From an uncultured Rhizobium sp. (GTDB lineage Bacteria > Pseudomonadota > Alphaproteobacteria > Rhizobiales > Rhizobiaceae): a stretch of DNA of 64,000 nt. A model generated the notes under the pieces. It did no database searches. It saw only the letters and a program-made list of their open reading frames with translations, and was not told the DNA's origin. The first letter of the stretch is position 1. Each line of letters opens with the position of its first letter. A program made the translations under genes and the position numbers. This document shows, piece by piece, positions 1-7,336 of the stretch. Location: assembly GCA_945952045.1 (NCBI GenBank), contig CAMFHE010000016.1:1-64000 (forward strand), in the 5' to 3' direction.

Positions 1-1
1 G

Positions 2-730
2 TCACACCAAAATTCTCTTAGCGGGTATTATTGCAGAGATTCCCACGGAGCCCCTGTCATTGGCGGAAACGATATAGCGCGGCAGGATTTGCTTGGCTTC
101 GCCCTCGCGTTCGAATTCCATCGGCATGACGCGCCCCATCTGCGCCTGCAGATATGCGACCGCATAGTGATCGCGGGTGAGGTCGTCAGGCGTTTCCGGA
201 ATGCCGTGTTTTTCGATGTAGGCCGGTGTCGCACAGGTGATGAGGTCGATCTCGGAGAGCTTTCTGGCGATGAGCGACTGGTCGCTCGGCGTGCCCGCCC
301 GCAGGGCGCAATCGACGTTTTCGGCGATATAATCGACAAGCCGGTCGCCGACGCCGAGATCGATATGGATTTGCGGATGCCGCTCATGAAAATCATGGAG
401 CGCCGGGATGACGATCAGATCGGCAAAGGCCCCCGCCATCTCGACGCGCAAGCGTCCGGAGGGCTGGGCTTGCGAATTCGACAGGCTGCCGTCGAGTTCG
501 GTGATTTCGGAGAGGATCTGCGCGGCGCGTTCATAGTAGAGTGCGCCATCGGTGGTGACCATCACGCGCCGGGTCGTGCGGTTGAGCAGCGTGGTGCGCA
601 GATGGGCTTCAAGTCCCTGAATGAGATTGGTGACGGTGGTCTTGGGCATTCCGAGCGCCATGGCGGCGCGGGAAAAATTGCCGGTCTCCACGACCCGGAC
701 GAAAACCCGCATGGCGGAAAGCTGATCCAT
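2..730 (-). CDS. LysR-family transcriptional regulator, C-terminus lost
   Basis: The N-terminal winged helix (MDQLSAMRVFVRVVETGNFS, with the recognition helix near TTVTNLIQGLE) and most of a LysR substrate-binding domain are present. The reading frame follows the family up to RYIVSANDRGSV, then reads 14 unrelated residues to a stop at 2-4. The product is 242 aa, about 50-60 short of the usual 300. The last 40 or so bases are AT-richer than the gene, so the 3' end looks replaced by foreign DNA or a misjoined edge. The start at 730 is chosen because the helix-turn-helix begins there; the upstream extension to 889 lies in the promoter region. It diverges from the hydrolase-RND operon, as LysR regulators of efflux pumps often do. 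It may be non-functional. Confidence 0.8.
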   Translation of the reverse strand: MDQLSAMRVFVRVVETGNFSRAAMALGMPKTTVTNLIQGLEAHLRTTLLNRTTRRVMVTTDGALYYERAAQILSEITELDGSLSNSQAQPSGRLRVEMAGAFADLIVIPALHDFHERHPQIHIDLGVGDRLVDYIAENVDCALRAGTPSDQSLIARKLSEIDLITCATPAYIEKHGIPETPDDLTRDHYAVAYLQAQMGRVMPMEFEREGEAKQILPRYIVSANDRGSVGISAIIPAKRILV

Positions 731-760
731 GGGGCATCCTCTTCGGAAAAATACGCCATT

Positions 761-796
761 ATTCGAAAATCCGAATAGTGATACCCGATTATTCGG
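761..796. promoter_or_regulatory. Probable LysR operator in divergent promoter
   Basis: The intergenic region carries ATTCG-N6-CGAAT (761-776) and, overlapping it, CCGAATA-N12-TATTCGG (771-777 and 790-796). That gives three related half-sites between the LysR gene and the hydrolase/RND operon. Repeated inverted half-sites in a LysR divergent promoter are typical of an autoregulatory and activating operator. Assignment to this regulator is inference. Confidence 0.5.
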
Positions 797-876
797 CCTT
801 ATCCAAGCTTCGATGAATAATGACATGAGAACCAAGTGAGAGCGTGCACCCATCCCGCATCGGGAAAGTGAGCGGC

Positions 877-1734
877 ATGCGAAAGGCAAAGGCCATGAGT
901 GGCGAATGGAAAGAAATAGACGTCGACGGCACCGGGCGTTGCACCATGCCGTTTCGCGTCTATGACGGTTCGAGCCAGGGAAAGAACGCGCCCGTCGTCC
1001 TGTATTTCAGCGGCGGCGCCTTCCTTGACCGGGACCGGAATGAGGAAAGCCCGGTGGCGCGGGCCTTTGCCGATTCCGGCGCCGTGGTTGTCGAGGCCGA
1101 CTATGCGCAGCCTTCGGAAAGCGTGTTTCCGAAGGCGCTGGAATGTGCCTTTGCCGCCTTGCGCTGCCTCAGCGGCAAACGCAAGGAATATGGCGGCAAG
1201 CGCTCGCCTTTGATCGTCGCCGGCGAAGAGGCCGGCGGCAATCTGGCGGCCGGTGTGGCGCTGAAGGCGAGAGACCAGATGCCGAACGAGATCGACGGTC
1301 AGATTCTGCTGTCGCCGCTCATCGATCCGCTGATGGCGACCGCATCGTTTCGCGAGGCCGATGAGACAGGCATGCGCGAGCGCTGGACCGAGGGTTGGAA
1401 CCATTATCTCGGCTCAGGTGGTGGTTTTTGCCACCCCTACGCGGCGCCGGGGCATTGTTCGAGGCTATCTGGCGTAGCGCCGGCCCTGATCCTGACCTCG
1501 CAGGACGATCCGTTGCGGGACGAGGCGGCCTGTTATGCCGCGCGGCTTGCCGCGGCCGGCGTCAAGGTCACCAGCCGCGTGCTGCCGGCCTGTCGGGGCT
1601 GGACGAAGATTTATGACGCGCAGACGCGGTGTGGATGTGTTCCGCCCGGCGAGCTGCGCACGGAATTCGAGCTTTTTATCGAGGGTCTGGACAACAGAGC
1701 CTCCTGTTTCAAGAGACATGATCGGCCCGACTGA
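877..1734 (+). CDS. Alpha/beta-hydrolase-fold (HSL-like) protein with degenerate active site
   Basis: The sequence follows the hydrolase-fold-3 pattern (VVLYFSGGAF, SPLIVAGEEAGGNLAAGVAL, ILTSQDDPLRDEAACYAARL), about 285 aa. The nucleophile elbow normally reads GDSAGG; here it is GEEAGG, with Glu (codon 1228-1230) in place of Ser. The HGGG oxyanion motif is FSGGA. The region where the catalytic His is expected reads LPACRGW, without His. The Asp-containing DPLRDE motif is kept. It is therefore probably not an esterase and may bind a ligand or partner. It lies 19 bp before the RND adaptor gene and is probably cotranscribed with it. The start is uncertain: in-frame starts lie at 844 (GTG), 877 and 895. 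Confidence 0.75.
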   Translation: MRKAKAMSGEWKEIDVDGTGRCTMPFRVYDGSSQGKNAPVVLYFSGGAFLDRDRNEESPVARAFADSGAVVVEADYAQPSESVFPKALECAFAALRCLSGKRKEYGGKRSPLIVAGEEAGGNLAAGVALKARDQMPNEIDGQILLSPLIDPLMATASFREADETGMRERWTEGWNHYLGSGGGFCHPYAAPGHCSRLSGVAPALILTSQDDPLRDEAACYAARLAAAGVKVTSRVLPACRGWTKIYDAQTRCGCVPPGELRTEFELFIEGLDNRASCFKRHDRPD

Positions 1735-1753
1735 GGGCCATAAGGAGATACAC

Positions 1754-2938
1754 ATGTCGTCGAACAAGAAACGCTGGGCCCTGTGGGGCGCCGGCCTGGG
1801 TGTTGCTGCGTCGATTTCGGCGGCTGGCTTTCATTTCGACCTGATGCCCGGCGCCAATGCCGCATCGGCGCCTGCGGCTGCTCCCGCGCCTGCCGTTCCC
1901 GTCACCGTCACGGCAATCGAACCGCGTGACGTCACTACCTGGCAGGAATTTTCGGGCCGGCTGGAAGCCGTCGACCGGGTGGAGTTGCGCTCGCGCGTTG
2001 CCGGCGCCATCCAGTCGGTGCATTTTCGCGAAGGCGCTTTGGTGAAGGCCGGAGATCTCCTGGTAAAGATCGACCCGGCCCCCTATGAGGCGGCGGTCGC
2101 GCAGGCGGAAAGCCTCGTTGCCTCGGCTCAGGCCAAGCTGGCGCTTGCCGAAACCGAGCTTGGACGTGGCGAAACCCTTCAGTCCAAAAAGGTCATTTCC
2201 GAAAGCGATTTTGCCCAACGCCGCAGCGTTCATGACGAGGCGCGCGCCAATCTGCGCGCCGCTGAAGCGGCGCTGACCACAGCAAAACTCAATCTCGGTT
2301 ATACCGAAATCCGCGCCCCGATTGCCGGACGCGCCGGAAAGCTGCAGATCACCGAAGGCAATCTCGTCGCCGCCGGCTCCGGTTCGCCGCCGCTGACGAC
2401 GCTGGTATCCTCGGGTGAAATCTATGCCAGCTTCAACGCCAATGAAGAGCTGATCGCGCGCACGCTGGCCGCCTTGCCGCAAGATAGCGGCGCCCTGCCG
2501 GCCATCGAGCAGGTTCCGGTCGAGATCGGCACGCTCAGCGACGAGGGCACGCCGCTTTCCGGCAAGCTGCAACTGATCGACAACGAGGTCGATGCTGCTA
2601 GCGGTACGATCCGCGTCCGCGCTGTCTTCGACAATCCCGGCAATCGCCTTATCCCCGGCCAGTTCGTGCGCATCCGCATGGGCGAGCCGAAGGCGGAAAA
2701 ACGCCTGATGGTCAGCGAGAAAGCACTCGGCACCGATCAGGACAAGAAATACGTCTTCCTGGTCGATGCGCAGAACACCATTGCCTATCGCCAGGTTCAG
2801 CTCGGCGCTTCGGTCGATGGCATGCGCATTGTCGAGAAGGGTCTTGCTGCCGGCGATCGCATCGTCGTCAACGGCCTCCAGCGCGTTCGCCCCGGCGTCG
2901 TGGTCGATCCACAGACGGAAGTCGCCGCCGCCAAATAA
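1754..2938 (+). CDS. RND efflux periplasmic adaptor (membrane fusion protein)
   Basis: A 394-aa HlyD/AcrA-family adaptor that bridges an inner-membrane RND pump and an outer-membrane channel. It has an N-terminal signal/anchor (about residues 7-40), an Ala-rich linker, a barrel-sandwich half (LRSRVAGAIQSVHFREGALVKAGDLL), an alpha-hairpin (residues about 110-180) and the second lipoyl half (IRAPIAGRAGKLQITEGNLV). An AAGGAG ribosome-binding site sits 6 bases before the ATG at 1754. It lies downstream of the hydrolase-like gene and upstream of the pump. No outer-membrane factor gene is in the window, so a TolC-type channel must be encoded elsewhere. Confidence 0.95.
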   Translation: MSSNKKRWALWGAGLGVAASISAAGFHFDLMPGANAASAPAAAPAPAVPVTVTAIEPRDVTTWQEFSGRLEAVDRVELRSRVAGAIQSVHFREGALVKAGDLLVKIDPAPYEAAVAQAESLVASAQAKLALAETELGRGETLQSKKVISESDFAQRRSVHDEARANLRAAEAALTTAKLNLGYTEIRAPIAGRAGKLQITEGNLVAAGSGSPPLTTLVSSGEIYASFNANEELIARTLAALPQDSGALPAIEQVPVEIGTLSDEGTPLSGKLQLIDNEVDAASGTIRVRAVFDNPGNRLIPGQFVRIRMGEPKAEKRLMVSEKALGTDQDKKYVFLVDAQNTIAYRQVQLGASVDGMRIVEKGLAAGDRIVVNGLQRVRPGVVVDPQTEVAAAK

Positions 2939-2944
2939 ACCTCT

Positions 2945-2971
2945 CCGGCGGGCATGGACCCGCCGGCTTTT
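2945..2971 (+). terminator. Intercistronic hairpin with T-run between adaptor and pump
   Basis: CCGGCGGG (2945-2952) and CCCGCCGG (2959-2966) form a perfect 8-bp GC stem with a 6-base loop, followed by C and TTTT. It looks like an intrinsic terminator inside the efflux operon, just after the adaptor stop. It may act as a partial attenuator. Confidence 0.6.
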
Positions 2972-3059
2972 CCCTTTGATCTACCCCCAAGCTTTCGGCC
3001 CTCGGCCGTAAGCCAGGGACAGTTTGTCCCTATGTCAGCCCTTTGGAGAGGGTGCCGCC

Positions 3060-6000
3060 ATGAACATTTCACGATTTTTCGTCGACCGCCCGGTCTTTGC
3101 CGGTGTCCTGTCGCTGCTGATCGTCATCGCCGGCCTGATCGGCATGCGATCGCTTCCAATTTCCGAATATCCCGAGGTCGTACCGCCTTCCATCGTCGTG
3201 CGGGCGCAATATCCGGGCGCCAACCCGAAGGTGATTGCCGAAACTGTGGCGACGCCGCTGGAAGAACAGATCAACGGCGTCGAGAACATGCTCTACATGT
3301 CGAGCCAGGCGACGGCCGACGGCGTCATGACGCTGACGGTGACCTTCGGGCTCGGCACCGATCCCGACAAGGCGCAGCAACTCGTGCAGAACCGCGTCAG
3401 CCAGGCCGAACCGCGCCTGCCGGCGGAGGTGCGCGCGCTGGGCGTTACCACGGTCAAGAGCTCGCCGGACCTGATGATGGTCATCCATCTCTCCTCGCCG
3501 GACAATCGCTACGACATTACCTATCTGCGCAATTACGCCGTGCTCAACGTCAAGGATCGGCTGGCCCGCATCGACGGCGTCGGCCAGGTGCAGATCTTCG
3601 GTTCCGGCGATTATTCGATGCGCATCTGGATCGATCCGCAGAAGGCGGCCGAGCGTGGCCTTTCGGCCAGCGACGTCGTTGCCGCCATCCGCCAGCAGAA
3701 TGTTCAGGCCGCCGCCGGGGTCATCGGCGCCTCGCCGAACCTTGACGGCATCGACCTCCAGCTTTCCGTCAATGCGCAAGGACGTCTGCAATCGCCGGAA
3801 GAGTTCGGCCGTATCATCGTCAAGAGCGGCGCCAACGGCGCGATCACCCGGCTTTCGGATGTCGCCCGTATCGAACTCGGCGCATCCGACTATTCGCTGC
3901 GCTCGCTGCTCGACAACAAACAGGCTGTCGCCATCCCCGTCTTCCAGGCCCCGGGCTCGAACGCCATCGAGATCTCCGATCAGGTGACGGCGACGATGAA
4001 CCAGTTGCAGCTCGCCATGCCCGAAGGCGTGCGTTACGACATCGTTTACGACACGACGCAATTCGTGCGCGCCTCGATCGACAAGGTCGTCCATACGCTG
4101 CTCGAAGCGGTGGCGCTGGTGGTGCTCGTCGTCATACTCTTCCTGCAGACCTGGCGCGCCTCGATCATCCCGCTGCTCGCCGTCCCGGTTTCGATCATCG
4201 GCACCTTCGCCGTCATGTATGCCTTCGGCTTCTCGATCAATGCGCTGAGCCTCTTCGGGCTGGTGCTGGCGATCGGTATTGTCGTCGATGACGCCATCGT
4301 CGTGGTCGAAAATGTCGAGCGCAATATCGAGAACGGGCTTTCGCCGCGCGAGGCCACCTATCAGGCGATGCGCGAAGTCTCCGGGCCGATCATCGCAATC
4401 GCGCTGGTGCTGGTCGCGGTTTTCGTGCCGCTTGCCTTCATCACCGGTCTCTCCGGCCAGTTCTATCGCCAGTTCGCGCTGACCATCGCCATTTCGACCG
4501 TGATTTCGGCGATCAATTCGCTGACGCTGTCGCCTGCACTTTCGGCACTGCTGCTGAAGGGTCATCACGCGCCGAAGGATTGGCTGACGCGCATCATGGA
4601 CCGGACGCTCGGCTGGTTCTTCCGCGGCTTCAACCGCGCCTTCGGGGCCAGCTCGAACGCCTATGGGCGTGGCGTCGGCAGGATTCTGTCGCGCAAGAGC
4701 ATCATCATGCTGGTTTATCTGGTGCTGGCCGGCACGACCTATCAGCTTTTCCAGGCGGTCCCGGGTGGTTTCGTTCCGGCGCAGGACAAGCAATATCTGA
4801 TCGGTTTCGCCCAGCTGCCCGATGCCGCCACGCTTGACCGCACCGAGGATGTCATCAAGAAGATGAGCGACATCGTGCTGGCCCAGCCTGGCGTCGAACA
4901 TGCCATCGCCTTCCCCGGCCTGTCGATCAACGGTTTTACCAATGGCTCGAATGCCGGCATCGTCTTCGTGGCGCTCGCTCCGTTTGAGCAACGCACGAAG
5001 CCGGAGCTTTCGGCAGGCGCCATCGCCATGCAGCTGAACCAGAAATTCGGCGCTATTCAGGATGCTTTCATCGCCATGTTCCCGCCGCCGCCCGTCCAGG
5101 GTCTCGGCACGACCGGCGGCTTCAAGCTGCAGATCGAGGATCGCGCAGGTCTCGGCTATCAGGCGCTCGACGAGGCGACCAAGGCCTTCCTGGCGAAAGC
5201 CTATCAGACGCCGGAGCTTGCCGGCCTGTTTTCGAGCTTCCAGATCAACGTGCCGCAGCTCTACGCCGATCTTGATCGCGAGAAGGCCGAACAGCTTGGT
5301 GTCTCGGTCACCGATGTCTTCGAAACGCTGCAGATCTATCTTGGCTCGCTCTATGTGAACGACTTCAACGCATTCGGCCGCACCTACAGCGTGCGTGTGC
5401 AGGCGGATGCGAAATTCCGCGCCCGTTCCGAGGATATCGGCGCGCTGAAGGTTCGTTCGCAATCGGGCGAAATGATCCCGCTGTCGACGCTGCTCAAGGT
5501 CGAGGCGACCACGGGGCCGGAGCGCACCACGCGCTACAATGGCTTCCTCGCCGCCGATATCAATGGCGGCCCGGCGCCGGGCTTCTCCTCGGGACAGGCA
5601 CAGGCAGCTATCGAGCGGATCGCTGCCGAGACTTTGCCGAAAGGTATCAGCTTCGAATGGACGGACCTGACCTATCAGCAGATCCTCGCCGGCAGCTCGG
5701 GCATCCTCGTCTTCCCGCTCGCCCTGCTGCTCGTCTATCTGGTGCTGGCCGCGCAGTACGAAAGCCTGACCTTACCGCTGGCGATCATCCTGATCGTGCC
5801 GATGGGCGTGTTGGCGGCGCTGACCGGCGTGTGGCTGACGGGTGGGGACAACAACATCTTCACCCAGATCGGGTTGATCGTCCTCGTGGGCTTGTCGGCG
5901 AAGAACGCGATCCTGATCGTCGAATTCGCCCGCGAGCTGGAATTTGCCGGACGCTCGCCGGTGCAGGCGGCGATCGAAGCCAGCCGGCTGCGCCTGCGAC

Positions 6001-6251
6001 CGATCCTGATGACCTCGGCCGCCTTTATCATGGGCGTGGTGCCGCTGGTCACGTCGACCGGCGCGGGTGCGGAAATGCGCGCGGCAATGGGCGTCGCCGT
6101 CTTCTCCGGCATGATCGGCGTCACGGTCTTCGGCATCTTCATGACACCGGTCTTCTACGTGCTGGTGCGACGTCTTGCCGGCAACCGGCCGCTGCCGCAT
6201 CACGGGGAGGTGGCTGTTCCGGCAACACCTCAGCCATTGGCCGCCGAATAA
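3060..6251 (+). CDS. RND multidrug efflux pump, HAE1 family
   Basis: A 1063-aa inner-membrane proton/drug antiporter of the AcrB/MexB/MexF type. It opens with the family hallmark NISRFFVDRPVFAGVLSLLI, then ISEYPEVVPPSIVVRAQYPGA. Transmembrane segment 4 carries the proton-relay acids (GIVVDDAIVVVENVERN). The second half repeats the fold (FTQIGLIVLVGLSAKNAILIVEFARE). The length fits a full pump with two large periplasmic loops. A GGAGAGG site lies about 9 bases before the ATG. It pairs with the upstream adaptor across a 121-bp gap containing a terminator-like hairpin. The substrate cannot be told from sequence. Confidence 0.96.
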   Translation: MNISRFFVDRPVFAGVLSLLIVIAGLIGMRSLPISEYPEVVPPSIVVRAQYPGANPKVIAETVATPLEEQINGVENMLYMSSQATADGVMTLTVTFGLGTDPDKAQQLVQNRVSQAEPRLPAEVRALGVTTVKSSPDLMMVIHLSSPDNRYDITYLRNYAVLNVKDRLARIDGVGQVQIFGSGDYSMRIWIDPQKAAERGLSASDVVAAIRQQNVQAAAGVIGASPNLDGIDLQLSVNAQGRLQSPEEFGRIIVKSGANGAITRLSDVARIELGASDYSLRSLLDNKQAVAIPVFQAPGSNAIEISDQVTATMNQLQLAMPEGVRYDIVYDTTQFVRASIDKVVHTLLEAVALVVLVVILFLQTWRASIIPLLAVPVSIIGTFAVMYAFGFSINALSLFGLVLAIGIVVDDAIVVVENVERNIENGLSPREATYQAMREVSGPIIAIALVLVAVFVPLAFITGLSGQFYRQFALTIAISTVISAINSLTLSPALSALLLKGHHAPKDWLTRIMDRTLGWFFRGFNRAFGASSNAYGRGVGRILSRKSIIMLVYLVLAGTTYQLFQAVPGGFVPAQDKQYLIGFAQLPDAATLDRTEDVIKKMSDIVLAQPGVEHAIAFPGLSINGFTNGSNAGIVFVALAPFEQRTKPELSAGAIAMQLNQKFGAIQDAFIAMFPPPPVQGLGTTGGFKLQIEDRAGLGYQALDEATKAFLAKAYQTPELAGLFSSFQINVPQLYADLDREKAEQLGVSVTDVFETLQIYLGSLYVNDFNAFGRTYSVRVQADAKFRARSEDIGALKVRSQSGEMIPLSTLLKVEATTGPERTTRYNGFLAADINGGPAPGFSSGQAQAAIERIAAETLPKGISFEWTDLTYQQILAGSSGILVFPLALLLVYLVLAAQYESLTLPLAIILIVPMGVLAALTGVWLTGGDNNIFTQIGLIVLVGLSAKNAILIVEFARELEFAGRSPVQAAIEASRLRLRPILMTSAAFIMGVVPLVTSTGAGAEMRAAMGVAVFSGMIGVTVFGIFMTPVFYVLVRRLAGNRPLPHHGEVAVPATPQPLAAE

Positions 6252-6267
6252 GAACGGTCATCGAAAG

Positions 6268-6293
6268 CGCCCCGGAGAGAAATTTCCGGGGCG
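6268..6293. terminator. Bidirectional terminator between pump and cyclase genes
   Basis: CGCCCCGGA (6268-6276) pairs with TCCGGGGCG (6285-6293) across an 8-base AT-rich loop. It is flanked by T-rich bases on each strand and sits between two convergent genes. Confidence 0.7.
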
Positions 6294-6304
6294 TCTTGTC
6301 ACTG

Positions 6305-7255
6305 TCACCGGTCTTGCATGGCCCGCAGCGGTGGAGGCAGTTCGATGCCGATCTGGTCGCGTCCGCGCATCTTTGCGGCATAAAGCGCGAGGTCGGCGCG
6401 GCGATAGAGTTCATGCGGATCGTCGCCGCGCAGTGCGCAGGCCAGCCCTGCCGAGAAGGTGTAGCGGAAGCTTACCTGCTCCGGCAGCGGTCGGGAATGG
6501 CGGATCGCCTGCAGCATGCGTTGCAGGATCGCCTCGGCCTCGTCCATGGCCGTATTGGGCAGGATGAGCACGAACTCCTCGCCGCCGACACGGCCGAAAA
6601 TATCGGTCTTGCGCGTCAGCCGTTGCAGCGTGATCGCGAAATCCTTCAGAACGGCGTCACCGACGCTATGGCCGAAGCGGTCGTTGATATATTTGAAATT
6701 GTCGATGTCGAGAACGGCCAGGCATCCGACCGCGCGGACTTTCGCACCATCGCCCCTGACCAATTCCTCCAGCTTGCCCATCACGAAACGCCGGCTGGTG
6801 ACGCCGGTCAATTCGTCCGTGAGCGAAGCCTTGATGGCGGTATCGCGATCCTGACGCAGCGTCCGCTCGTCGGAGCGGATCGAGGTGATATCGCTGGCGA
6901 CACACAGCATCCAGCCGTTCGGCTGCATCGTTTCTGTCATCCAAAGCCAGCGCCCGTCATGCAGGTCGGTTTCGAAGGCGCGAAAGCCCGCCTTGCCTCG
7001 CCGAGACTGGGTCGAGTGCAGCCATGTCTCGAAATCGCTTGTCTTGATGACGGTGCCGCGCGCGGTGTGGAAATTGCGGCGCATGAGATCCGCCCAGATG
7101 GGATGCTCGTCTTCGCCGACGAACCAGGCTGCACGGAACGCGCCATTGGCATAACGCAGGCGATCGTCCTGATCGTAGACTGCGATCAGTGCGCCTGTTG
7201 CCTCCATGAGCTGCCTCATTTGCAGCATGGTTTCGATATCGACCAAAGCCATCAT
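6305..7255 (-). CDS. PAS-GGDEF diguanylate cyclase
   Basis: A 316-aa cytoplasmic enzyme predicted to make cyclic di-GMP from two GTP. Residues about 15-125 form a PAS-like sensor (AVYDQDDRLRYANGAF). The GGDEF domain follows from about 140 (LTDELTGVTSRR). The active-site motif GGEEF is intact at 224-228, and an inhibitory I-site RKTD (215-218) lies at the canonical spacing. It has no EAL domain and no membrane segment. It starts 81 bp downstream of the bcsB stop on the same strand, so it probably belongs to the cellulose operon and supplies the BcsA PilZ ligand locally. Start choice between 7255 and 7252 is open. Confidence 0.92.
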   Translation of the reverse strand: MMALVDIETMLQMRQLMEATGALIAVYDQDDRLRYANGAFRAAWFVGEDEHPIWADLMRRNFHTARGTVIKTSDFETWLHSTQSRRGKAGFRAFETDLHDGRWLWMTETMQPNGWMLCVASDITSIRSDERTLRQDRDTAIKASLTDELTGVTSRRFVMGKLEELVRGDGAKVRAVGCLAVLDIDNFKYINDRFGHSVGDAVLKDFAITLQRLTRKTDIFGRVGGEEFVLILPNTAMDEAEAILQRMLQAIRHSRPLPEQVSFRYTFSAGLACALRGDDPHELYRRADLALYAAKMRGRDQIGIELPPPLRAMQDR

Positions 7256-7336
7256 GTCCTTGGTTAGTGCGTGTTCGGCGAGTCTAGCCCTGACCTATCA
7301 ATAAAGCCTTAAGCGACTGTTTGGCGGATGGATGCA

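Noticed and set aside
3069..5462. Very long open frame antisense to the RND pump
   Set aside because: High-GC shadow: low-complexity Arg/Asp/His-rich translation, no ribosome-binding site, no family resemblance, and the sense strand is a clear RND protein.
5657..7267. 536-codon plus-strand frame running from the pump into the cyclase
   Set aside because: First half is an out-of-frame reading of the pump and the second half an antisense reading of the cyclase; a terminator lies in the middle.
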